Origin: Dongia_B sp035539215
Lineage (GTDB): Bacteria > Pseudomonadota > Alphaproteobacteria > Dongiales > Dongiaceae
Assembly (NCBI GenBank): GCA_035539215.1
Contig: DATLIX010000159.1
Coordinates: 1 to 64,000 of the forward strand
Direction of reading: 5' to 3'
Length of the DNA stretch: 64,000 nucleotides
Position 1 is the stretch's first letter. Each line of letters opens with the position of its first letter. The position numbers were made by a program, and so were the translations under genes. The notes below the pieces were generated by a model. That model had not been told where the DNA came from, ran no database searches, and saw only the letters and a program-made list of their open reading frames with translations. This document shows, in pieces, positions 1-7,568 of this stretch.

Positions 1-1
1 T

Positions 2-601
2 TCGACCGCCTTCCTGACGCAGTATCTCGCCTCGCGCGGCGGCCTCGGCAATGGCGACTACACGTTGCTGCCGGTCGGTGCGGGCAATACCTTCATCGCC
101 GCCATGAAGCAGGACCAGATCGCCGCCGGCATGACGACGGAGCCCACCATCGGCACCCTGCTGAAGCAGGGCACCGCGCAGGTGCTGATCGACATGCGCA
201 CACCGGACAAGACCAAGGAAGCCCTCGGCGGGCCATATCCGGCCGCGTCCTTCTATGTGCAGAGCGATTGGCTCGCCAGCCACAAGGACGAGGCGCAGAA
301 GCTCGCCAATGCCTTCGTCAAGACCATGCATTACATCGCCAGCCACAGCGCCGAGGACATCGCCGCGAAGATGCCGAAGGACTATTATGCCGGCGACAAG
401 GAGGTCTATGTGAAGGGCCTCGCCGAAGGCAAGGCACAGTTCACCCCGGACGGACGCATGCCGGACCAAGGTCCGGAGACCGTGCTGAAGGTGCTCTCCA
501 GCTTCAGCAAGAACGTCCAGGGCAAGCAGATCGATCTCTCCAAGACCTTTACGACGGAATATGTCGACGCCGCCGCGAAGGTCGTGGGATCGGCGCAGTA
601 A
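2..601 (+). CDS. ABC transporter substrate-binding protein, NitT/TauT (SsuA-like) family, 5' truncated by window edge
   Basis: The frame is open from the first bases and ends at TAA 599-601, giving the last 199 residues of a periplasmic binding protein. The fold signature is that of the SsuA/THI5/NMT1 type: a central GAGNTFIAAMKQ stretch, a segment where the ligand lobe recrosses (GGPYPAASFYVQSDW), and a helical C-terminus. Downstream lie a matching ATPase and permease on the same strand, so it supplies the ligand-capture part of that importer. The substrate cannot be read; the family takes up nitrate, sulfonates, taurine, pyrimidine precursors and similar small organics. The signal peptide lies outside the window. 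Confidence 0.85.
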   Translation, partial: STAFLTQYLASRGGLGNGDYTLLPVGAGNTFIAAMKQDQIAAGMTTEPTIGTLLKQGTAQVLIDMRTPDKTKEALGGPYPAASFYVQSDWLASHKDEAQKLANAFVKTMHYIASHSAEDIAAKMPKDYYAGDKEVYVKGLAEGKAQFTPDGRMPDQGPETVLKVLSSFSKNVQGKQIDLSKTFTTEYVDAAAKVVGSAQ

Positions 602-629
602 AAATATCAACGACGCCTTCGCCTATATT

Positions 630-803
630 CCCTCTCCCCGCCGGGGAGAGGGACAGGGTGAGGGGCAATGCGGCGCAAGACATCTCCTTTGATGCTCCTG
701 CACGCATCTCGAGCCTTGCGCTCCGTCGATCACCAACCTCGACAGTCCCATCCGTATCAACCAAAGCCCCCTCGCCCTAACCCTCTCCCCTAAGGGACAA
801 GGG
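630..803. repeat. GC-rich palindromic intergenic repeat (REP-like), copy 1
   Basis: This lies between the binding protein and the ATPase gene. A hairpin with 11-bp perfect arms (CCCTCTCCCCG / CGGGGAGAGGG, 630-652) is followed about 120 bp later by an imperfect inverted copy of its flank (770-803, CCCTCGCCCTAACCCTCTCC). The same layout recurs near 7.35-7.52 kb and 31.0-31.15 kb. It may damp transcription or stabilise the upstream mRNA inside the operon. No gene is visible in this gap. Confidence 0.7.
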
Positions 804-838
804 AATTGAAGCAAGAGCGGGAGAAAGAGGCAGCTAAC

Positions 839-1660
839 ATGGCCGCAGCTTCATCTACCACCTCACCCGCCATCGAGCTGATCGATGTCACGCGGCGCTT
901 CGTGACGCCGAGCGGCGCCATGCTGACCGCCTTGCGTGATTTCAACATGTCGGTGGCGCAGGGCGAGTTCGCCTGCGTGGTCGGACCGACCGGCTGCGGC
1001 AAATCGACGACGCTGAACCTCGTCACCGGCCTTGCCCCGGCCAGCGCCGGCCAGGTGCGTGTCATGGGCCAGCCCGTCAACGGCGTCAGCCGCGATATCG
1101 GCTTCGTCTTCCAGACCGACGCCCTCTTCCCCTGGCGCAACGTCATCGACAATGTTGCCGCCGGGCCGCTGTTCCGCGGCATGGCGAAGAAGCAGGCCTA
1201 TGCCCGCGCCCGCGACTGGCTGGCGCGTGTCGGCCTCGCCAAATTCGAAGGCCATTACCCGCACCAGCTCTCGGGCGGCATGAGGAAGCGCGTGGCGCTG
1301 GCCCAGACCTTCATCAACGAACCGAAGATCCTGCTGATGGACGAGCCTTTCAGCGCCCTTGACGTGCAGACCCGCTCCGCCATGCAGGACGAATTGCTGG
1401 AATTGTGGTCGGGCACCGGCGCCTCGGTGGTCTTCGTCACGCATGATCTCGAGGAAGCCGTGGCATTGGCCGACAAGGTCTATGTGCTGACGGCGGGTCC
1501 GGCGACGGTGAAGACCGTGCATGACATCAGGCTGCCGCGGCCGCGCGTCATGTCGGAGATCCGCTACGAAGCCGATTTCATCGAAGCCTGCAAGCGGATC
1601 TGGGACGATCTGCGCGAGGAAGTGCAGCTCGGCCAGCAGCAGATGCTGCGGGCAAGCTGA
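839..1660 (+). CDS. ABC transporter ATP-binding protein, NitT/TauT family
   Basis: This is the 273-residue ATPase that powers the adjacent importer on the cytoplasmic face of the membrane. It has Walker A GPTGCGKST (about residues 49-57), a Q-loop (GFVFQTDALFPW), signature LSGGM, Walker B ILLMDEP and the H-loop VTHD, so it looks catalytically complete. An upstream in-frame TTG at 806 would add 11 residues, but the ATG at 839 has an AGAGG ribosome site at the right distance and is preferred. It is followed 27 bp later by the permease gene. The substrate is unknown. Confidence 0.9.
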   Translation: MAAASSTTSPAIELIDVTRRFVTPSGAMLTALRDFNMSVAQGEFACVVGPTGCGKSTTLNLVTGLAPASAGQVRVMGQPVNGVSRDIGFVFQTDALFPWRNVIDNVAAGPLFRGMAKKQAYARARDWLARVGLAKFEGHYPHQLSGGMRKRVALAQTFINEPKILLMDEPFSALDVQTRSAMQDELLELWSGTGASVVFVTHDLEEAVALADKVYVLTAGPATVKTVHDIRLPRPRVMSEIRYEADFIEACKRIWDDLREEVQLGQQQMLRAS

Positions 1661-1687
1661 GCCAGCGCGACCGGAGGAGAGATATCC

Positions 1688-2575
1688 ATGGCTACCACCC
1701 TGTCCAACGCAACCGCCGCCACCACGAGCGATCCCCGGATCGGCACCAGCGCCGCCGAGGTCGAGGCGCGCACCCGCCGCGCCCGGCATCGCCGCCACGT
1801 GCTGGTGATCACCCTGCGCATCGCCTTGCTGGTCGTCTTCCTGGCGCTTTGGGAGCTGACCACGCGGCTCGGCTGGATCGATCCCTTCTTCTTCGCCATG
1901 CCCTCGGGCATCGCCGATCAGATCTGGGTCTGGATCACCGAAGGCACCTCGCAGGGACCGCTCTGGGAGCAGATCGTCGTCACCCTGGAAGAAACATTGC
2001 TCGGCTTCCTGATCGGCGCGGTCGGCGGTGTCATCGCCGGCGTCATCCTCGGCCGCAACCGGCTGCTGGCCGATATCTTCAGCATCTATATCAAGATCGC
2101 CAATTCGGTGCCGCGCGTGGTGCTGGGCTCGGTCTTCATCATCGCCCTTGGCCTCGGCATGGCCTCGAAAGTGGCGCTGGCGGTCGTCATGGTTTTCTTC
2201 GTCGTCTTCGCCAACGCCTTCCAGGGTGTGCGCGAGGCTGACCGCGCCATGATCGCCAATGCCCAGATCCTCGGCGCCTCGCCGATGCAGATCACCCGCC
2301 ATGTGGTGCTGCCCTCGGCGATGAGCTGGATCCTGGCCAGCCTCCATGTCAGCTTCGGCTTTGCCCTGGTCGGCGCCGTGGTCGGCGAATTCCTCGGCGC
2401 CAAGAAGGGCATGGGCCTCTTGATCTCGACCGCCCAGGGCGCTTTCAACGCCAATGGCGTCTTCGCCGCCATGATCATTCTCGCCGCTCTGGCGCTGGTG
2501 GTCGAATTCATCATCACCCGGATCGAGAACCGCCTGGTGAAGTGGCGCCCGCAGCCGCTGAACGAGACGCATTGA
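1688..2575 (+). CDS. ABC transporter permease, NitT/TauT family
   Basis: This 295-residue inner-membrane protein has a polar N-terminus of about 40 residues and then about six hydrophobic segments. It carries the binding-protein-dependent permease EAA loop (ANAQILGASPMQITRHVVLP) that docks the ATPase. GGAGGAG sits just before the ATG. It is the third gene of the importer operon, followed by a clear terminator at 2599-2628. The family usually works as a homodimer. Nothing in the sequence fixes the substrate. Confidence 0.9.
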   Translation: MATTLSNATAATTSDPRIGTSAAEVEARTRRARHRRHVLVITLRIALLVVFLALWELTTRLGWIDPFFFAMPSGIADQIWVWITEGTSQGPLWEQIVVTLEETLLGFLIGAVGGVIAGVILGRNRLLADIFSIYIKIANSVPRVVLGSVFIIALGLGMASKVALAVVMVFFVVFANAFQGVREADRAMIANAQILGASPMQITRHVVLPSAMSWILASLHVSFGFALVGAVVGEFLGAKKGMGLLISTAQGAFNANGVFAAMIILAALALVVEFIITRIENRLVKWRPQPLNETH

Positions 2576-2598
2576 CCTTACCGCAAGGGTAACCCCCG

Positions 2599-2628
2599 CA
2601 CCCTCTCTGGCGACGGAGAGGGTGTTTT
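2599..2628 (+). terminator. Rho-independent terminator of the first ABC operon
   Basis: Perfect 9-bp arms CACCCTCTC (2599-2607) and GAGAGGGTG (2616-2624) are followed directly by TTTT. It lies 24 bp after the permease stop. Confidence 0.85.
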
Positions 2629-2932
2629 GCATGGAAGATCGCCATACGGGTATTTCCCGGGCCTCGCGCACGCCTTGCTAGTCTGCTAATATAGCAGCAG
2701 TGGATAGACCGCCTATCCGCGGCGCAGCGCACGGCCGTGACCGGACCCAAGTGGCAGTGGCTGCGACGCAGCCCAGCCGTCCGTCGACCGATCCCGGCAA
2801 AACCGCCTGACAAAGATGTATCATGATCGTCGTTCGGTCAGCGGGACGACGAGGCCGGAACCATTCCGACGATACATGCTGGGGTGAACGGTGCCGCCTG
2901 CGCCGCGCCCGACAACATGATGGAGATAGTCC
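2629..2932. other. Intergenic region before the lipoprotein gene
   Basis: About 300 bp without a credible gene. A small dyad CTGCTA-ATA-TAGCAG lies at 2683-2697 and could be a regulator site. No clear promoter elements were recognised. Confidence 0.4.
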
Positions 2933-3352
2933 ATGTCGCACCGCAGATACGTCTACCGAACGTTCTATGCGCTTGGCATCGCCTCATCGCTGATCGCCTG
3001 CGCGCAACAAATGGACCGTCCGCAGCCCGCCGCCGTCTCCGGGCCCCCGGTCATGGTGGTGCAGGCCGCCGCAGGCAGAATACTGACAACGCCGTCAGGC
3101 ATGGCGGTTTACACCTTCGACAAGGATACCCTCGGCACATCCAACTGTTATGACGCCTGTGCTCTTTATTGGTCTCCCGTTCTCGCCCGCGGCGGCGAAC
3201 AGCCCACAGGCAACCTCAGCGTGAAGGCGCGCAAGGACGGCACGATCCAATGGGCGCAACGCGGCATGCCCCTCTACACCTTTGCCCAGGACAAACGTCC
3301 AGGCGACATGAAAGGCGACAATTATGAGAGCACCTGGCATGTCGCCCGTTGA
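2933..3352 (+). CDS. Lipoprotein with secreted repeat of unknown function (COG4315/PF03640-like)
   Basis: A 139-residue protein. The N-terminus is a lipoprotein signal with lipobox LIAC, giving lipidated C23. The body has two copies of the short repeat seen in COG4315 proteins: TPSGMAVYTFDKDTLGTSNCYDACALYWSPV and a degenerate second copy with RGMPLYTFAQDKRPGD. The family is envelope-associated and its function is not known. GGAGATAG precedes the ATG. The stop overlaps the region just before the AI-2E transporter gene, so the two may be cotranscribed. Confidence 0.85.
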   Translation: MSHRRYVYRTFYALGIASSLIACAQQMDRPQPAAVSGPPVMVVQAAAGRILTTPSGMAVYTFDKDTLGTSNCYDACALYWSPVLARGGEQPTGNLSVKARKDGTIQWAQRGMPLYTFAQDKRPGDMKGDNYESTWHVAR

Positions 3353-3414
3353 TCTCTGGAGATGACACGGGAGATGACACGGGCGAGGTTTCATCGGAAG
3401 GGGTCGGTCTCGTG

Positions 3415-4536
3415 ATGGCAAATCTGTTTGCAGAGACGAGAGCGGACCAGCCAAGCGATCTGGATCGGCCGGCCGAGGACATGCCGCTGCCGACCGATAT
3501 TCGGACGCTCCTGTTGCTGGGCATCTTCATTTTGCTGATGCTCTATACCCTCTACATCGCCCGCGACGTGCTGGTGCCGATCCTGATTGCCTTCATTCTC
3601 AATCTGCTGCTGCAACCCGCCATGCGCATTTGCACCCGCTTTCGCTTGCCCCGGCCGATTGCGGCTCTTCTTATCATCTTCGTCGTGTTCAGCGTCCTTG
3701 GCGGGATCAGCGTCAGCATCTCGTCGCCCGCATCGGAATGGATAGCCAAGGTTCCAGAAAGCCTGACGCGACTGGAGCAGCGCCTCTACGTTTTGAAAGC
3801 GCCGCTCGAGCAGCTGCAAGACGCCACCAAGCGGGTGGAAAATCTGGCGCAGGGCCCGCAAAAGGACATGACCGTCTCCGTCAAAGGCCCGCCGCTCAGC
3901 AGCCTGCTGCTGCTGGACACACAAAGCTTCCTCGCCGGCCTGGCTGTCACCATCGTTCTGCTGTTCTTCCTGCTTTCCGCCGGAGACCTGTTTCTGCGGC
4001 GCCTGGTTGAGGTCCTGCCCAAGCTCAGCAACAAGAAACGGCTCGTCGATATATCGCAGGAAATCGCCCGCAACATTGCGGGCTACCTTCTGACCATTAC
4101 GGCGATGAACGCCACGGTCGGCGTGCTGACCGGTTTGGCCGCCTATCTGTTCGGCCTTGATGCGCCCATTCTCTGGGGCGTCGTTGCTTTCCTGCTGAAC
4201 TACCTGCCGATTTTCGGACCACTGCTGGGATGCGGTATGCTGTTGCTGGTTGGCGTGGTCACCTTCGATACGTTCTGGCAAGCTTCGCTGCCGGCCGCGA
4301 GCTACCTGGTCATTCACATCATCGAAGGCGAGACAATCACGCCCATGATGCTGGCCCGGCGTTTCATCCTCAATCCTGTCCTGGTGATCATCTCGATCGT
4401 CTTCTGGTATTGGATGTGGGGTGTCCCCGGCGCATTCCTGGCGGTTCCGATGCTGGCGACCGTCAAGATTATCTGTGACCGCGTCCGTCCGCTCGCTGCC
4501 TTCGGGCATTTCCTGGGCGCTACCGCCCGCAGTTGA
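3415..4536 (+). CDS. AI-2E family transporter (YdiK/PerM-like membrane protein)
   Basis: A 373-residue polytopic protein with two N-terminal hydrophobic segments, a soluble middle (about residues 85-165) and about five C-terminal helices. The conserved motifs GLDAPILWGVVAFLLNYLPIFGP and IEGETITPMMLARR are diagnostic of PF01594. Family members have been linked to AI-2 export, and to sodium/proton exchange in some bacteria; the role here is not decided. The frame extends up to a TTG at 3349, but GGAAGGGG lies before GTG 3412/ATG 3415, so 3415 is preferred. It starts 62 bp after the lipoprotein stop. Confidence 0.85.
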   Translation: MANLFAETRADQPSDLDRPAEDMPLPTDIRTLLLLGIFILLMLYTLYIARDVLVPILIAFILNLLLQPAMRICTRFRLPRPIAALLIIFVVFSVLGGISVSISSPASEWIAKVPESLTRLEQRLYVLKAPLEQLQDATKRVENLAQGPQKDMTVSVKGPPLSSLLLLDTQSFLAGLAVTIVLLFFLLSAGDLFLRRLVEVLPKLSNKKRLVDISQEIARNIAGYLLTITAMNATVGVLTGLAAYLFGLDAPILWGVVAFLLNYLPIFGPLLGCGMLLLVGVVTFDTFWQASLPAASYLVIHIIEGETITPMMLARRFILNPVLVIISIVFWYWMWGVPGAFLAVPMLATVKIICDRVRPLAAFGHFLGATARS

Positions 4537-4748
4537 GCAGAGATATCGGCGCTCCTGGCTTAACCTCGCACCGTGTCATCGGTGACCTGGCTTGCCCTCT
4601 GATCCCGGATCACACGAAGAAGTGTCAGCCTGGCCTCAATATACTGCCGAATACCGTCGAATACTGCCGATTGCGCCTTGCAAGCGGGAAACGATCTCTC
4701 ATGTGAGTCTAGCAGCGCCTTTCTGCTGCAGTCCCGGAAGGAACCCAG

Positions 4749-4892
4749 ATGTCCCAGGTCAATCAACCCGGCAAAGCGGCCGCCAATGGTAATCAGAGCA
4801 ACGGCAAGGCAAAGAATGCCGGTTCGAGCGGCGGCAAGCCGGCCGACCCGCTGCCCAAGCCGAAGGCGACCACCCTGCCGATGAAGAAGTAG
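4749..4892 (+). CDS. Small basic hypothetical protein, 47 residues
   Basis: A short gene with strong punctuation: GGAAGGA lies 8 bp before the ATG, and a strong intrinsic terminator starts 8 bp after the stop. The product begins MSQVNQPGKAAANG, is rich in Lys, Gly, Asn, Ala and Pro, and has no hydrophobic segment, so it is probably disordered and cytoplasmic. I do not recognise the family. Position between a membrane transporter and a phasin-like gene, near other stress-type small proteins, suggests a stress or nucleic-acid-associated role, but that is inference only. Confidence 0.65.
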   Translation: MSQVNQPGKAAANGNQSNGKAKNAGSSGGKPADPLPKPKATTLPMKK

Positions 4893-4900
4893 ACCGCCCA

Positions 4901-4927
4901 AAAAGGGAGAGCGGCGCTCTCCCTTTT
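4901..4927 (+). terminator. Strong rho-independent terminator
   Basis: A perfect 12-bp stem, AAAAGGGAGAGC (4901-4912) with GCTCTCCCTTTT (4916-4927), closes a GGC loop and ends in T residues. Its symmetry means it could also work on the opposite strand. Confidence 0.92.
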
Positions 4928-4979
4928 GCGTTGCGCGTATCTTCGAAGACCTGCAGCCAGTCGTGACACGGAGGATATC

Positions 4980-5477
4980 TTGGCCAAATCCACGCAAAGC
5001 CGCAACCTCGGCCGATTGCGGAAGACCGCAATCAAATCTGCAATCGCCCTGCGCAAAGGGCAGGAAAGCGCGGAGGCATCGCTCCAGGTCATCCGTAAGC
5101 GGACGGAGCTCGGCATCGCCGCCCAGGTCAACCCTGCGACCGCGGATCATGCCGAATTCAGCAGAATGGCGCCCGAGAAGGTCAGTGCACTCTTATCTAC
5201 CAGCATGATCTTCAGCGAGAAATCGGCGCAGCTGTGTTATCAGATATGGCGCCATGTCACGCAAGAAATGACGCGAGCGACACGCCATACGCAGGCAATG
5301 ATGGCGATGACCGATCCAGCTGCCGCGATAACGGCCCAGACGTCTTATATCGTCGAGGCGGCGGAGCGCATGTTCAACGTCTCTCTGTTCCTGACCAGCG
5401 CCGGGGCAACCTTGGTCGAAGCCTCCGGCTCGCCATCGCATCGCATCGTCATGGCAAATGCCAGGCGGCTGGGGTGA
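4980..5477 (+). CDS. Phasin family protein
   Basis: A 165-residue, helix-rich, Ala/Glu/Met-rich protein without membrane segments. The sequence resembles the PF09361 phasins that coat polyhydroxyalkanoate granules, with the typical central block FSEKSAQLCYQIWRHVTQEMT. The frame is open from 4926, but that stretch overlaps the terminator. GGAGG lies 7 bp before a TTG at 4980, so a TTG start is the better choice. It is transcribed alone and converges with the FAD oxidase gene. No PHA synthase is present; a thiolase that could feed acetoacetyl-CoA lies about 48 kb away. Confidence 0.7.
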   Translation: MAKSTQSRNLGRLRKTAIKSAIALRKGQESAEASLQVIRKRTELGIAAQVNPATADHAEFSRMAPEKVSALLSTSMIFSEKSAQLCYQIWRHVTQEMTRATRHTQAMMAMTDPAAAITAQTSYIVEAAERMFNVSLFLTSAGATLVEASGSPSHRIVMANARRLG

Positions 5478-5602
5478 CCTTGCCGGTGGCACCTTGATTG
5501 ACATCGGAACGACGCCCCCGAGATGGTAGATCGTTCCGTCGCGTTCATTGGATCATCGCCTCGCGGATACTCGCGTAGGCCAAAACCAGTCAGTCGCATG
5601 AC

Positions 5603-6697
5603 CTATGCGGCGAATCTTTCCAGCCGGTAAGGCGTCAAGAGCGGCTCTTCCAATTTACCAAGTATCGCCCCGGCAACGCTTGCGCCGATCACCGGCGCCA
5701 GGGTGATGCCGGAATGGGTGACGGCGACACTGAGCCCGTCGATGCCGGGCGCGCGGCCGACGGCCGGAAAGCCATCGGCCGGCGTCGGGCGATAACCCAG
5801 CGTGAAATGATCGAGCCCGAAACGGCGATGCGGCGTGAAGAAGTCGCCCATCGCGGCAACCAGCTCCCTGGCTGCCGCCTCGGCTACGGCGGGGGTGGCG
5901 TCTTCCGGCAGGTCGCCGCCACCGAAATCAGCCCCCGCGATCAGCCGCTCGTCCGGCTGCTGGCGGATATGCATCTGCGGCGCCATCGCGAGGCCGTTGA
6001 GCAGCTTCGGCTGGGGATCGGTGACGACAAGCAGGCCCGGCGGCGCCGAAAGCGGCAGCTTGGCGCCGAGCGGGGCAAGCAGATCGGGCGTCGCCGTGCC
6101 GGCGGCGATGACGATCTCATCGGCAGCGATGCGGTCCTGATCGGTAACGATACCGATCGCGCGGCTGCCCTGCATCTCGATCGCCGCGACTTTGCCCCCG
6201 GTGACGATCTCGGCCCCCAGCGCCCGGGCTGCCGCCAGCAAAGCCTGCGCGGCGGCGACCGGTTCCACCGATCCCTCTTCCGGCACATGCACGGCGGCTT
6301 CCGGCGGCATCGCCAGTTGCGGCTCGATCCGCAGTACTTCGCCGCGCGTGACGGCGCGGATGTCATAGCCCCAGGCGCGATGCTGCGTGACGTATTGCTG
6401 TAGTTCCGCCGCCGGCGCGTCCCAGAGCAGACCACCGCACCAATTGACCGCAAGCCCCGGCAGCGTCCGCCCCAGTTCATGCCACAGCTTCATCGATTGA
6501 TGGCGCAACCGGAAATAGGGTTCCGGATTGCCCCAGCTGGCATTGATCCAGGCCCAGGAATGCCGCGTGGCGATGCCGCCGCCCGTCTCCCCAGCCTCCA
6601 CCACCGTCACCCGCGCCCCGCCGCGCTGCAGGTGATAGGCGATGGAGGCGCCGATGATGCCGGCGCCGACGACGATGACATTGGGATGGGCAGTCAT
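5603..6697 (-). CDS. FAD-dependent amine/amino-acid oxidase (DadA/DAO family)
   Basis: A 364-residue flavoprotein with an N-terminal dinucleotide-binding fold, VVGAGIIGASIAYHLQRGG followed by the acidic end VVEAG at residues 8-36. The GGIATRHSWAWINAS segment and the C-terminal GYRPTPADGFPAVGRAP and VTHSGITLAP blocks are typical of D-amino-acid dehydrogenase, glycine oxidase and sarcosine oxidase relatives. It would oxidise a primary or secondary amine of a small amino acid; the exact substrate is open. GAGGAACC precedes the ATG. It stands alone, with no transporter or second subunit beside it. Confidence 0.85.
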   Translation of the reverse strand: MTAHPNVIVVGAGIIGASIAYHLQRGGARVTVVEAGETGGGIATRHSWAWINASWGNPEPYFRLRHQSMKLWHELGRTLPGLAVNWCGGLLWDAPAAELQQYVTQHRAWGYDIRAVTRGEVLRIEPQLAMPPEAAVHVPEEGSVEPVAAAQALLAAARALGAEIVTGGKVAAIEMQGSRAIGIVTDQDRIAADEIVIAAGTATPDLLAPLGAKLPLSAPPGLLVVTDPQPKLLNGLAMAPQMHIRQQPDERLIAGADFGGGDLPEDATPAVAEAAARELVAAMGDFFTPHRRFGLDHFTLGYRPTPADGFPAVGRAPGIDGLSVAVTHSGITLAPVIGASVAGAILGKLEEPLLTPYRLERFAA

Positions 6698-6913
6698 GAT
6701 GGTTCCTCTGGGGGACGGGACTTCTCTTCAAGTCTATTGGTCTTATCGATCACGCACGCGGATGTAAATTGTTGCGTCTTCTCTCTAGGCACTGACCGAT
6801 CGAGAACCCGGTAAATCTAGTCGGGATGGAGAGCAGGACAGCTGAGGTTTGGCATTGTTGGCACCAGCCGCGAGAGATAAGATTCCTTAACCCATCATCT
6901 AGGATCGGCTTTG

Positions 6914-7291
6914 ATGCGTTACGATCTCACGCAAATAGTATTGGTGAATGAATCGCGCGCCGAAGAGCGCGCAGGAGATGTCAGCCTGTTCATCGGAATG
7001 AAGATGGCCGCAAGCTCGTTGGAGGCTGTAGATGTGCGGAACAATGAATACAGAGCGTATTGTCTGGACGGGTCAAGATTAAAGCTGACAGAAGATGGCC
7101 TGCATGTGTCAATCGAATTGACGAACGGCGAGAGAAACGAGCAGCTCATCCGCAGCCTATTAGAACAGGCTGCCGCCTTTGTGATTGCTGCGCACTCCAA
7201 GCGCGGAAACCGGCATAAATTTCATTCCGTCGATCTCCCCAAACTATCTATAGACGAGCTAGTCGACATCGTTGGAGTGAAGAAATGGTGA
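6914..7291 (+). CDS. Hypothetical protein, 125 residues, AT-richer than neighbours
   Basis: I do not recognise this family. The product starts MRYDLTQIVLVNESRAEERAG, is mixed alpha/beta in composition with no signal or membrane segment, and ends DELVDIVGVKKW. AGGA precedes the ATG; an in-frame TTG lies one codon upstream. Codons such as ATA, TTA, AGA and TCA are much more frequent than in flanking genes and the GC content is visibly lower, which suggests horizontal acquisition. It is followed by a palindromic repeat element and has no partner gene. Confidence 0.6.
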   Translation: MRYDLTQIVLVNESRAEERAGDVSLFIGMKMAASSLEAVDVRNNEYRAYCLDGSRLKLTEDGLHVSIELTNGERNEQLIRSLLEQAAAFVIAAHSKRGNRHKFHSVDLPKLSIDELVDIVGVKKW

Positions 7292-7346
7292 GTCCGGCCT
7301 GACCACCACCACCGTCACCTGCGCCCCGCCACAGATGACAACGGAT

Positions 7347-7522
7347 GCCCCCTCTCCCCAACCCTCCCCCGCGAGGGGGGAGGGAGCGCAACGCGTTGGC
7401 GGTTGCAATCGGCGCAAGTCAACCTCCTCCGTAAGCAGGCGTGATGCAGTGATACCCGGCGTCAGAAACCATCGCGCTCTGCTCCCTCCCCCCCTCGCGG
7501 GGGAGGGTTGGGGAGAGGGGGG
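7347..7522. repeat. GC-rich palindromic intergenic repeat (REP-like), copy 2
   Basis: Two arms of about 40 bp (7347-7387 and 7481-7522) are near-exact inverted copies separated by about 93 bp. Each arm carries the core CCCTCCCCCGCGAGGGG or its complement. The element fills the gap between the convergent orphan gene and the sensor kinase gene, where it could end transcription from both sides. It belongs to the same family as the elements at 0.63-0.80 and 31.0-31.15 kb. Confidence 0.85.
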
Positions 7523-7568
7523 CCTCGGAACTGTGCGTCGACGCTGATCATCGCCACAGCACAGCCCC

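Noticed and set aside
863..2671. 602-codon minus-strand frame across the first ABC ATPase and permease genes
   Set aside because: Antisense shadow of two well-defined ABC transporter genes with ribosome sites on the plus strand.
5494..5507. TTGATTGACATCGG as an FNR box between the convergent phasin and oxidase genes
   Set aside because: The right half is ATCGG rather than ATCAA, and it lies downstream of both genes.
5512..5543. GGAACGA...TCGTTCC inverted pair as an EcfG promoter or a terminator
   Set aside because: The spacing from GGAAC to CGTT is 21 bp, too long for EcfG, and 7-bp arms with an 18-bp loop and no T-run make a poor terminator.
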